In this document: one piece after another, positions 1 through 6,315 of the stretch
Layout of the letters: each line of letters begins with the position of its first letter
Numbering within the stretch: the stretch's first letter is position 1
Virus record (IMG/VR): IMGVR_UViG_3300037070_000351
Location: 1-20,296 of that record
DNA from: a virus
DNA: 20,296 bases
Strand: one strand, 5' to 3'
Translations under genes and position numbers: made by a program
The notes under the pieces: generated by a model
What the model saw: only the letters and a program-made list of their open reading frames with translations
Told to the model about the DNA's origin: nothing
The model's database searches: none

Positions 1-106
1 GAGACATAGGGAGACACGGGAGACATAAGCCGTTGAAAAGGCTATGTAATTCAGACCAAGCGCTAAAGCCATCGCGCGTTGAAAGTAGGGATAGAAGTAG
101 GGACGG

Positions 107-122
107 GGAGACACATGTCTCC
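107..122. repeat. GGAGACA/TGTCTCC inverted repeat
   Basis: A perfect 7-bp inverted repeat with a 2-bp spacer, GGAGACA-CA-TGTCTCC, lies in the non-coding leader. The half-site is the hexamer that is strongly over-represented through the window. A second, shorter palindrome, GGAGA-CTA-TCTCC, lies at 164-176. It may be a protein-binding or methylation site; function unknown. Confidence 0.5.
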
Positions 123-241
123 GAAAGCGTAATGAAATCAATGGGTTAGCTGGCGTGTTCGACGGAGACTATCTCCGCCAAACCGATCCGGCCCCCGGCC
201 CGCCTCGGCCTGCGCGCCGGACAAGTGCTTGCCCTCGAATC

Positions 242-295
242 CTAAAAATTTCGGGTTTTTAAGTATCGACCTCTAAAAATTTCGGGTTTTTAAGT
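242..295. repeat. Two direct copies of a 23-bp AT-rich repeat
   Basis: Identical 23-bp units occupy 242-264 and 273-295, so they are offset by 31 bp, close to three helical turns. Each unit contains an internal inverted repeat, TAAAAA-N7-TTTTTA (243-261 and 274-292), with TTTCGGG in the centre. Same-face spacing of partly symmetrical sites is typical of binding sites for a dimeric DNA-binding protein: a repressor or activator operator, a terminase recognition (pac) site or replication iterons. An A/T-only stem is too weak for a good terminator. Confidence 0.6.
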
Positions 296-320
296 TCTTG
301 ATTTATATGGAGGTTTTTTC

Positions 321-338
321 TGATTGTCACGACAATCA
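321..338. promoter_or_regulatory. Operator-like perfect palindrome
   Basis: TGATTGTC-AC-GACAATCA is a perfect 8+8 bp inverted repeat with a 2-bp spacer. It lies about 12 bp after a possible -10 box (TATATG, 304-309) and 35 bp before the first gene start (373). There is no U-tract after it on either strand, which argues against a terminator, and a 2-nt loop is poor for an RNA hairpin. A binding site for a dimeric helix-turn-helix repressor is the simplest reading; the regulator is not encoded in this window. Confidence 0.5.
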
Positions 339-372
339 CCGCCCAAGACCACCCCGGAAGAGAGGTGAACAA

Positions 373-627
373 ATGGTGTCCAGACCCCCGAAATCGGTGC
401 CGCCGAAGGACGAGATCAGGAGGGTGGCGACGCTCGCTCTCATAGAGGTGTCGAACAGCCAGAAAGCCCCTCCCGCCGCACGGGCTGCCGCCGCAAGGAC
501 GCTTCTTGAGAGCCTCGGAGACATCGGGCGGCTTCAGGAGATCGCGAGGGCTGCCGAAAAACCCCTCGCCGACATGTCCCTGACCGAGCTTGACGAGGAA
601 ATCCAAAGAGCCATAAAGAAGGAGTAG
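373..627 (+). CDS. Small helical protein, possible terminase small subunit
   Basis: This 84-residue protein is first in the operon. The ATG at 373 is chosen because GAGGTGA sits 5 bp upstream; an in-frame TTG at 298 would run through the palindrome at 321-338 and lacks a ribosome site. Composition is almost wholly helical: DEIRRVATLALIEV (about 13-26), an Ala-rich APPAARAAAARTLLESLG (about 32-49) and an acidic tail with MSLTELDEEI (about 69-78). The APPAARAAAARTLLE type of motif is seen in many phage small-terminase-like proteins, which bind DNA and recruit the large subunit. The large terminase lies about 7 kb away, so the call is tentative; a small DNA-binding regulator is the alternative. 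Confidence 0.45.
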   Translation: MVSRPPKSVPPKDEIRRVATLALIEVSNSQKAPPAARAAAARTLLESLGDIGRLQEIARAAEKPLADMSLTELDEEIQRAIKKE

Positions 628-651
628 CTGCTTCCGGAAAGACGGCCGACG

Positions 652-2175
652 ATGCTGGGGATTCTCCGGCGCGTGTTTAGCTTTGCCGACTGGACAGCGC
701 ACCACCCCACCGAACCAGTGCCCGGCGACATGCTGGATGCGTCGTTTGACGCCCAGAACCAGCGCATTTCCGAGCTTGAGGCCCTTGTCTCCCTCATTCT
801 TCGCTCCGACGGCCAACTCCAGAACGACACGGTCTCTTTCGACTCGTTTACATCAGAAGTCCGGGGTTTTCTGGTCCAAGAAGTCGCAAACGCCGTCCAA
901 GAGGCCACCCAGCGGGTGTTCGACCTCTATGACTTGGCTAAGGACGCCCAAGAAGTCGCTGAAATCGCTGCACAAACCGCTGTCTCGGCCTTCAACGGCA
1001 CCCAGATTGCCGGAAACGAGGTGCTTGCCGCGAAAAACACCGCTTTCGTGAGATTGGCGCTGCTGGATGCGCGAATGGACGAGACCAACGCCCTGCTGGA
1101 GGATGCTGTCGGGGTCAGGACCGATTGGGACGACAGCGCCTCCGAAGCGCAGGCGTGGGCCAATGCCAGCGCCATGTGGGCCGAGTGGATGCCCAGCACG
1201 CTGCCTGCCGAAAGCATGGCGCTGACCGGCGTCACCGGCGACCACTGGTCCTCAAGGTGGTGGGCCAACCAAGCCGCCAACGCCTTCGGGATGCTGACGA
1301 GCCTCTATCTGGGCGCTCACCCCGTGCCTCCCGTGACCAACAACAATGGCGGACCCATCGAAGTCGGAAGCATCTACTACGACACCACGAGCCAGCAGCC
1401 GTTCGTCTGGAATGGAAGCCAGTGGGTGCCGTTCACGCAGCCCTCTGCGGCCGCGACCATGTCTCTGTGGTACACGGCCACTGCCGGGCAGGCCTCCTTT
1501 CCGACCGGCGTCACCGATTTGCACGGCAATTCCTACATCCTCGACGCCAGCGCCCCCGAGGGCATCGACGTCCACGTCAATGGCCTGAAGAGGATGGAGA
1601 CCAAGGCCGGTTACCCCGGCGGTTCCTACACGGTCAATGCCAGCACCTCGACCATCGTCTTCACCACGCCCTTGGCCGCCGGAGACCTCGTCGGCATCGA
1701 CGTTCTTGTTGCGCCCAACGCCCTTGGCCCCGGTCAGGTGACGACGTGGATTTTGAAGCCGCTTGCCGGGAAAGACGGCGTCAAGGTCACCTTCGCCCTC
1801 GAAGCCGCCGACGCCTCCGCCCCGACGGTCACCCTGACCAAGGCCGAGGAACTGATCGTGTCTCTGGACGGCGTCATCCAGCAGCCGACGGCCGATTACA
1901 TGGCCCTTGGGAGCCAGATCACCTTCACGGTCGCCCCGAGCGCCGATTCCAAGACGTTTATTACGTGGTTGTGCCCCGACGGTTCGGGTTCCGGCATCGT
2001 GGTGCCGGGAGTGCCGGAAGCGCCCATCGACGGCAAGCAATATGGCCGGAAAGACGCGTCTTGGACGCCCATTGCGCCCGTCCCCAGTGGCACTGCCGAG
2101 GGACAGGTGCCGATTGCCGGTCCCGGACCCGCATATGCGTGGTCTCCGGGCTTCATCGACTGCGGGGTCTATTAG
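652..2175 (+). CDS. Tail fibre protein 1 (T7-fibre-like N-terminus)
   Basis: A 507-residue structural protein. The N-terminus contains FADWTAHHPTEPVPGDMLDA (about 11-30), resembling the virion-anchoring segment of podoviral tail fibre proteins. Helical, coiled-coil-like sequence follows (about 35-160), then VWNGSQWVPF (about 253-262). Two beta-rich receptor-type modules come next, one with VHVNGLKRMETKAGYPGGSY (about 306-325) and one with VSLDGVIQQPTADY (about 403-416), like the repeated modules of phage fibres. It ends with APIDGKQYGRKDASWTPI (about 457-474), a common fibre-tip motif. The ribosome site before 652 is weak. It shares a frame with the upstream gene, separated by TAG at 625-627. 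It should form a trimer that anchors the adhesion apparatus or binds the host surface. Receptor unknown. Confidence 0.8.
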   Translation: MLGILRRVFSFADWTAHHPTEPVPGDMLDASFDAQNQRISELEALVSLILRSDGQLQNDTVSFDSFTSEVRGFLVQEVANAVQEATQRVFDLYDLAKDAQEVAEIAAQTAVSAFNGTQIAGNEVLAAKNTAFVRLALLDARMDETNALLEDAVGVRTDWDDSASEAQAWANASAMWAEWMPSTLPAESMALTGVTGDHWSSRWWANQAANAFGMLTSLYLGAHPVPPVTNNNGGPIEVGSIYYDTTSQQPFVWNGSQWVPFTQPSAAATMSLWYTATAGQASFPTGVTDLHGNSYILDASAPEGIDVHVNGLKRMETKAGYPGGSYTVNASTSTIVFTTPLAAGDLVGIDVLVAPNALGPGQVTTWILKPLAGKDGVKVTFALEAADASAPTVTLTKAEELIVSLDGVIQQPTADYMALGSQITFTVAPSADSKTFITWLCPDGSGSGIVVPGVPEAPIDGKQYGRKDASWTPIAPVPSGTAEGQVPIAGPGPAYAWSPGFIDCGVY

Positions 2176-2192
2176 GAAAGGGCTAGATAGCC

Positions 2193-4028
2193 ATGGTGAT
2201 GAGGGTTCAGGCGCTTCGTTCGAGCGTCAAGTTGCAGCGCCCGGCTGCTGGTTCGCGGGAACCCGGAGAGGCGTTCTTCAACTTCGCGGATTTGCAGTTC
2301 GGACTGATCGATGCCGGGAAGAACCCGGTCGATCTCGTCGCCGTACGCTACTTCTCGGCCGCGACCGACTACGTGCTGGGCAACTTCGTCGTCCAAGGGG
2401 GCATTCTCTACCGTGCGAAGGGTGCCGTCCCCGCAGGAGCCTTCAGCGCCGCCCAGTGGGACAGCCTTGCCACTGCGGTCGATCTCTCCGGGAAAGAACC
2501 CACGATTGCCGCCGGAACCACCGCCCAGTACTGGCGTGGAGACAAAAGCTGGCAGACCCACGACAAGGCGAGCGTCGGTCTGGGCAACGTCGACAACACC
2601 TCTGACGCCAACAAGCCCATCTCGACCGCCCAGAACACCATCAACCTCCTCAAGGCCAACATCGACAGCCAGACCCTCACGGGCGTGCCGCGAGCGCCGA
2701 CCGCCGCCGACGGCAACTACACGACCCAGCTTGCCACCACGCAGTTCGTCGGAACCGCCGTCGGCCAGATGGCGGCGACGCTGGCTCCCACCAATTCCCC
2801 GACGTTCACGGGCGACCCGAAAGCGCCGACGGCGGCACCGGGGGACAGCGACACCTCGATTGCCACCACGGCCTTCGTGGCCAACGCCGTCGCGCCTCTC
2901 ACTGGGAAGGCCGACATCGCCAGCCCAGTCTTCACGGGCGACCCGCGAGCGCCGACGCCAGCCACGTCCGACAACGACACCAGCATCGCCACCACGGCCT
3001 ACGTCAAGGCTGTCGTTGCCGCCGTGCCGGGCGCGGTGCCGGGTGGCCTCGCCACGCAAGTGCAGTTCAACGACGGCGGCACCGTGTTCGCCGGAGACGC
3101 CGGGCTGACCTACGACAAGGTCACCGACATCCTGACTGCCGTCGGCGGCTTCTCGACCTCCGGCAACGTCACGGCAGGCAGCTTCTCGACCAGTGGCACC
3201 ATCATCGCCACCGGCAACATCGCTGGTGCCGCCATCACCTCCAGCGGGGGCATCAGTGTCACCAACGGCATCGTCCAGAACCCGTCCGGCGGGGGTTCGC
3301 TCGTCCTCGCGGGTAATGGCGGCAACTGCTACCTGCGCCCCAACGGCAGCGGCAGCGCCACCGGGCAGGCTTACGTCGCCAGCGCCGGGGATTTCTATGT
3401 CCCGGAGGGCATCGTTTACGCGCAAGTCGGTATGTTTGCCGCACTGGCTGGGAGCAGCAACGCTTACCTGTGCGGGACTGGCGGCAGCGTTTGCCTCCGC
3501 CCCAGCAGCACCAGCATCACGTCCAACCAGTTCGTCTATTCGGCGGCGGGAAACATCACATGCACCGGGCCGACCGCCGCCAAGTCGACCGCCGGATCGT
3601 GGGTGGCGATCTCCGACGAGCGCATCAAGACCGTCAAGGCCGACTACACGATGGGCCTCGCCGAGATCGTCGCGTTGCAGCCGAGGGTCTACACCTACAA
3701 GGGCAACGACACCGTCGAAGCCCCCGGCACGATGGACCTCGACCCCGAGGACGACGAGCCGACCCACGCCAGCGCAAAGGCCGCGCCGTACCCCGAAAGC
3801 ACCCACTACCAGATGGCGCTCGACGGCACCGAGATCGTCGGTCTCATAGCTCAAGAGGCCGAGGCGGTGATGCCGGAACTGGTCAACATCACGACCGGCT
3901 TCATCGACGGCGTCGAGCACGACGACGTGCGCAACATCGACATCACCAACCTCACCTACGCCCTGATCAACGCGGTCAAGGAACTGTCTGCGAAGGTAAC
4001 GGCACTGGAGGCGGCAGCAGCCGCGTGA
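2193..4028 (+). CDS. Tail fibre protein 2 with S74 intramolecular chaperone
   Basis: A 611-residue fibre. The N-terminal part includes FFNFADLQFGLIDAGKNPVD and a carbohydrate-module-like DYVLGNFVVQGGILYRAK (about 59-76). The fibre motif VGLGNVDNTSDANKPIS (about 127-143) is followed by three repeats of the type TGxPxAPT...DTSIATTAFV (about 160-275), then a Gly/Ser/Thr-rich probable triple beta-helix shaft (about 310-460). The C-terminus is an S74 peptidase/endosialidase-type chaperone: SDERIK places the catalytic Ser at 474 and Lys at 479, with GLIAQEAEAVMPELV and NLTYALINAVKEL downstream. In this family the chaperone trimerises the shaft and then cleaves itself off, here leaving about 473 residues. 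AGGAAAGGG precedes ATG 2193; ATG 2199 is an alternative start. Probably the main receptor-binding fibre. Confidence 0.88.
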   Translation: MVMRVQALRSSVKLQRPAAGSREPGEAFFNFADLQFGLIDAGKNPVDLVAVRYFSAATDYVLGNFVVQGGILYRAKGAVPAGAFSAAQWDSLATAVDLSGKEPTIAAGTTAQYWRGDKSWQTHDKASVGLGNVDNTSDANKPISTAQNTINLLKANIDSQTLTGVPRAPTAADGNYTTQLATTQFVGTAVGQMAATLAPTNSPTFTGDPKAPTAAPGDSDTSIATTAFVANAVAPLTGKADIASPVFTGDPRAPTPATSDNDTSIATTAYVKAVVAAVPGAVPGGLATQVQFNDGGTVFAGDAGLTYDKVTDILTAVGGFSTSGNVTAGSFSTSGTIIATGNIAGAAITSSGGISVTNGIVQNPSGGGSLVLAGNGGNCYLRPNGSGSATGQAYVASAGDFYVPEGIVYAQVGMFAALAGSSNAYLCGTGGSVCLRPSSTSITSNQFVYSAAGNITCTGPTAAKSTAGSWVAISDERIKTVKADYTMGLAEIVALQPRVYTYKGNDTVEAPGTMDLDPEDDEPTHASAKAAPYPESTHYQMALDGTEIVGLIAQEAEAVMPELVNITTGFIDGVEHDDVRNIDITNLTYALINAVKELSAKVTALEAAAAA

Positions 4029-4042
4029 AGGAGACATCAGAC

Positions 4043-4426
4043 ATGCAGTTCGTGAGCTATCGGAGGCGTGGCGACCTCAAGATTTACGCCCTTGGCGACG
4101 ACGCCAAGAGCTACCACTTCATCAATGCCGAGACCGCCGCCGAGTGGATGAAGACCAACACCACCAACATCCCGACGCTGGCCTCGATCTCGCCCGTCAG
4201 CGCGGCCGCTGGCGCTGCCGACCTCACGGTGACCCTGACCGGAACGAATTTCTCAGCCGCGTGCGAGGTCTTGGTGAATGGCGCTCTCTACGCCAGCACC
4301 TTCGTGTCCCCGACATCGATCACCATCCTCGCCAAGCCCCTGCTGATCCCGCAGAACACCGTCTACAACGTCGCCGTCCGCAAGGGCCTGATCACCACGG
4401 TCTCGAAGCCGTTCACCTTCACATGA
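4043..4426 (+). CDS. Small IPT/TIG-domain protein
   Basis: A 127-residue protein. The start at 4043 follows AAGGAG at 4028-4033; the frame is open further upstream, but that part overlaps the fibre gene. Residues 1-45 (MQFVSYRRRGDLKIYALGDD...) are unassigned. Residues about 46-127 form an immunoglobulin-like IPT/TIG fold: PTLASISPVSAAAG, TVTLTGTNFS, VLVNG, and a C-terminal strand ending KPFTFT. Such domains occur as virion decoration or fibre-associated modules. Its IPT domain is clearly related to that of the protein at 6654-7184. Its stop overlaps the lysozyme start (ATGA), so translation is probably coupled. Likely a minor virion or adhesion protein; the exact role is unknown. Confidence 0.72.
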   Translation: MQFVSYRRRGDLKIYALGDDAKSYHFINAETAAEWMKTNTTNIPTLASISPVSAAAGAADLTVTLTGTNFSAACEVLVNGALYASTFVSPTSITILAKPLLIPQNTVYNVAVRKGLITTVSKPFTFT

Positions 4427-5151
4427 CCCCGCTCGTCATCGACATCTCGCACTACCAGCCGACGCCCAACTGGGGCGAGGTCAGGAAGAGCGGCATCGTC
4501 GGCGTCATCCTCAAATGCACCGAGGGCGAGAGCTACGTCGACGACACTTGGATGGGACGCGCCACCGACGCTCTGGTCGCCGGTCTCGCTGTCTCCACCT
4601 ACCATTTCCTGCGGCCCGGTTCGATGGAAGACCAGATGCGCCACTACATCGACGAGCAGGACAAGGTGATGCCGCTGGGGTCTCGCGTCGTGCTCGACTA
4701 CGAGGACGACCGCGTCAACATCATCGATCTGTGCGCCTGCGTGCAGGCGATCATGGACAAGCGCCCCGACCTCCAGATCACGATCTACAGCGGCCACGTC
4801 ATCAAGGAGAAACTCGGCAACACCCACAACGATCTGCTGGCCAAGAACACGTCTCTCTGGATCGCCCAGTACACCACCGGCACTCCGACATGGCCAACGG
4901 CGACGTGGCCGCAATGGTCGCTGTGGCAGTACACCGACACCGGCACGGTCAAGGGCATCAGCGGACATGTCGACCTCGACGCCTTCAACGGCAGCGCCGA
5001 GGCGTGCGTCAAATGGATGGGTCCGGCTGGAAACGCGCAGCCGGGGCCTGACCCCGATCCCGGTGTCGAGGTCGTCTATGTCGATGTCAATATCGGGTCG
5101 GTGCCGGTCGGGTTTGAGGTCCGCGTTCGCGTCAACGGGGAGATCGTGTGA
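4423..5151 (+). CDS. Glycoside hydrolase family 25 lysozyme (endolysin)
   Basis: A 242-residue muramidase expected to cleave the MurNAc-GlcNAc beta-1,4 bond of peptidoglycan at lysis. GH25 hallmarks are in order: VIDISHYQ at the start (Asp7), KCTEGESYVD (31-40), YHFLRPG (60-66), the catalytic DxE as LDYEDD (Asp92, Glu94), IYSG in mid-domain, WIAQYT, LWQYT, and the terminal GHVDLDAFNG. After about residue 200 comes a Pro/Asp linker (QPGPDPDPG) and a short beta-type tail, VVYVDVNIGSVPVGFEVRVR, possibly a cell-wall or virion-binding add-on. There is no signal peptide, so export needs the holin. The ATG overlaps the preceding stop. It could alternatively be a virion-associated wall hydrolase, but it is grouped with membrane lysis genes. 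Confidence 0.9.
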   Translation: MTPLVIDISHYQPTPNWGEVRKSGIVGVILKCTEGESYVDDTWMGRATDALVAGLAVSTYHFLRPGSMEDQMRHYIDEQDKVMPLGSRVVLDYEDDRVNIIDLCACVQAIMDKRPDLQITIYSGHVIKEKLGNTHNDLLAKNTSLWIAQYTTGTPTWPTATWPQWSLWQYTDTGTVKGISGHVDLDAFNGSAEACVKWMGPAGNAQPGPDPDPGVEVVYVDVNIGSVPVGFEVRVRVNGEIV

Positions 5152-5156
5152 CGTGA

Positions 5157-5540
5157 ATGGCCGAGCTACAGCCCAACGCAGGCTGGCTGGCCGGGGCGAT
5201 CTCGGCGATCAAGGGACTGTCATGGACCAACCTGCTGGTGATCTTCGCGCTGTTGCTGATGCTGATCCCGGCGTATGTCGTCTACCGGGCGTTGAACGAC
5301 GAGCAGTTGCTCGACAGGTTCCTCAGTTCGTACCGGGAAGTCCCGTCGAAAAGCGGTTGTATCGTGCGCGTGGTCGCCGAGCGCGGCGGGCCGGAGCGCT
5401 GGTCGGTCTCGACGGCCTACGCAGCGAGCGGCGCGGATCGCTGGACTGTCGGGGTCGTCCTCGACAGCGCGCCTTCGGAAGAGCAGATCGCCAGCTACTG
5501 CGCCGCGCTGAACCTGATCGTGGACCGCCTGCACCAATGA
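5157..5540 (+). CDS. Single-TM membrane protein, lysis candidate
   Basis: A 127-residue protein with one clear transmembrane segment, LLVIFALLLMLIPAYVVYRA (about 26-45), after a short N-terminal segment, and an 80-residue C-terminal domain containing Cys68 and Cys115. It lies 5 bp after the endolysin gene with only a weak ribosome site, and its stop overlaps the next start (ATGA). Position and topology fit a holin-like, antiholin or inner-membrane spanin role. I recognise no family motif. The C-terminal domain looks folded (RWSVSTAYAASGADRWTVGVVLD) rather than a long coiled coil, which is atypical for an Rz-type spanin. Confidence 0.65.
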   Translation: MAELQPNAGWLAGAISAIKGLSWTNLLVIFALLLMLIPAYVVYRALNDEQLLDRFLSSYREVPSKSGCIVRVVAERGGPERWSVSTAYAASGADRWTVGVVLDSAPSEEQIASYCAALNLIVDRLHQ

Positions 5541-6109
5541 GATCGCATATCGTTTTGATAGGCATTTTGATGTCGACGGCTGCTCACGCCGAGAAACCGG
5601 ATTTTTCGGAAAATCAGTGCCGCGTGCTGCTACAGGTGCGTGCAGATAACGGTAGCTGCGCCCGCACGACGACGCGAAATGTTGGCCATAGTAGAGGTGA
5701 GACTGCAAATGCGGAACCTGCTGGTGCTGCTGTCGGCGCTGCTGGCGGTATTGGTGCTGCTGGCAGCGGCGTTGGGGATGTTTCGTCGTCCGGTGGGCAA
5801 GCAGGACCGGGTGATACAGGGGATGTTGATGCTGGAACCGGAACCCCCGGCGGTGGCGACCCCGGCGATCCCGGCGACCCCGGCGATCCCGGCGATCCCG
5901 GTCGGCCCGGCAGCGGTTCAGGACGCCCCGGCGGCAGGCCACCAATCGACATTCAGAAGCTGAAAGGTCGCCTCGAAGGTCTCGACGGCAAGCGGCTCAA
6001 AGAGTTTTTGCGTGAGCATCCCGCCATCGTTTTCGATCTGCTGAACGACCCCGGCAAGCCGGGTGGTGGTGGTTTCGATCCGCCGAAAGGCGGTCGCAAC
6101 GCCCGATAG
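5537..6109 (+). CDS. Exported protein with collagen-like Gly-Asp-Pro repeats
   Basis: A 190-residue protein whose start overlaps the previous stop (ATGA). The N-terminus is a probable Sec signal peptide, HIVLIGILMSTAAHA (cleavage after about residue 18), with no lipobox cysteine. Cys28 and Cys41 follow, then a low-complexity Ala/Gly stretch (about 58-95), a collagen-like run of GDP triplets (about 107-121) and a well-coded C-terminal helical domain, IDIQKLKGRLEGLDGKRL and EFLREHPAIVFDLLNDPG (about 136-172). From about 5709 to 5830 codon choice is unusual (many T-ending codons), because another gene (5709-5963) is read in a different frame. It is probably periplasmic and may act with its neighbours in lysis; no family recognised. 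Confidence 0.6.
   Translation: MRSHIVLIGILMSTAAHAEKPDFSENQCRVLLQVRADNGSCARTTTRNVGHSRGETANAEPAGAAVGAAGGIGAAGSGVGDVSSSGGQAGPGDTGDVDAGTGTPGGGDPGDPGDPGDPGDPGRPGSGSGRPGGRPPIDIQKLKGRLEGLDGKRLKEFLREHPAIVFDLLNDPGKPGGGGFDPPKGGRNAR
5709..5963 (+). CDS. Nested membrane protein with Pro-rich tail (spanin- or holin-like)
   Basis: An 84-residue frame fully inside the 5537-6109 gene, in the +1 frame. ATG 5709 has GAGGTGA 8 bp upstream, the same motif as before the gene at 373. Residues about 4-24 are a strong transmembrane helix (LLVLLSALLAVLVLLAAALG), followed by basic MFRRPVGKQ and a Pro/Ala-rich tail (EPEPPAVATPAIPATPAIPA). Third codon positions are almost all G or C (ctg, gcg, gtg, ccg), matching the rest of the phage, while the outer frame is poorer over the same bases. 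Nested genes with a membrane anchor and a Pro-rich periplasmic tail recall Rz/Rz1 spanin pairs, but neither product has a lipobox. The frame is open upstream to a GTG at 5640. Confidence 0.55.
   Translation: MRNLLVLLSALLAVLVLLAAALGMFRRPVGKQDRVIQGMLMLEPEPPAVATPAIPATPAIPAIPVGPAAVQDAPAAGHQSTFRS
5855..5899 (+). repeat. Five tandem 9-bp units read in two frames
   Basis: Five consecutive GGCGAYCCC units (5855, 5864, 5873, 5882, 5891; Y is C or T). In the outer gene they encode Gly-Asp-Pro collagen-like triplets; in the nested gene they encode Ala-Thr/Ile-Pro. Being multiples of three, changes in copy number keep both frames open. Confidence 0.8.
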
Positions 6110-6117
6110 GAGGCATC

Positions 6118-6315
6118 ATGATCAACCAACTCGTCTATCTGCTCATCGTTTGCGTCGTCGTGGGGCTGGTCTGGTGGATCGCGGACTGGTTGCCGGTGCC
6201 GGAACCGTTGAACAAGCTGCTCAAGGTCGTGTCGATCATCATCGGTGTGATCGCCGTCATCTATGTTCTGCTGGCGCTCGCTGGTATGGGTGGCGGACTG
6301 CCGAGGCTGCAATGA
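6118..6315 (+). CDS. Small two-TM membrane protein, holin candidate
   Basis: A 65-residue protein with an excellent ribosome site (AGGAGG, 6 bp before ATG). There are two transmembrane helices, LVYLLIVCVVVGLVWWIADW (about 5-24) and VVSIIIGVIAVIYVLLALAG (about 37-56), separated by a short loop, LPVPEPLNKLLK. Length, topology and position next to an endolysin match small two-TM phage holins, and the pattern resembles a short membrane-protein family common in phages and proteobacteria (Thivi_2564-like; from memory). It would form the inner-membrane lesion releasing the lysozyme. The stop overlaps the next start (ATGA). Confidence 0.72.
   Translation: MINQLVYLLIVCVVVGLVWWIADWLPVPEPLNKLLKVVSIIIGVIAVIYVLLALAGMGGGLPRLQ

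Larger units (their letters stand above)
1..372. other. Non-coding control or leader region
   Basis: No convincing gene lies here. One + frame is open from base 3 to 149 but has no start context and an implausible composition. The stretch is more AT-rich than the coding part, especially 241-320. It contains several GGAGAC/GTCTCC motifs (about 10, 19, 107, 117, 164), a near-tandem AAGTAGGGA at 83-91 and 95-103, two long direct repeats (242-264, 273-295) and a perfect palindrome (321-338). A TATATG box at 304-309 could be a -10 element, but I see no good -35 17 bp upstream. It probably controls the rightward late genes or holds a packaging or origin signal; the sequence alone does not decide between these. 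Confidence 0.55.

Noticed and set aside
3-149. Open frame at the left edge as the end of an upstream gene
   Set aside because: Codon choice is unlike the phage genes, it is full of GGAGAC repeats read as Arg/Asp/His, and no domain is recognisable.
242-295. CRISPR array or tandem terminators
   Set aside because: There are only two units with an 8-bp gap, not a repeat-spacer array, and the A/T-only stems lack a GC stem followed by a U-tract.
321-338. Rho-independent terminator
   Set aside because: There is no T-tract after the stem on either strand, and the 2-nt loop is unfavourable in RNA.
298-372. N-terminal extension of the first gene from TTG 298 or ATG 307
   Set aside because: It would run through the palindrome at 321-338 and lacks a spaced ribosome site, while ATG 373 has GAGGTGA at a good distance.
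1125-2186. A 353-codon + frame inside fibre gene 1
   Set aside because: It is an Arg/His-rich shadow of the fibre gene in another frame, with poor codon choice and no domain.
2172-4037. A 621-codon open frame on the minus strand across fibre gene 2
   Set aside because: It is antisense to a clear fibre with motifs; the product is a low-complexity Arg/Gly/Asp/Val-rich mix typical of antisense GC-rich DNA.
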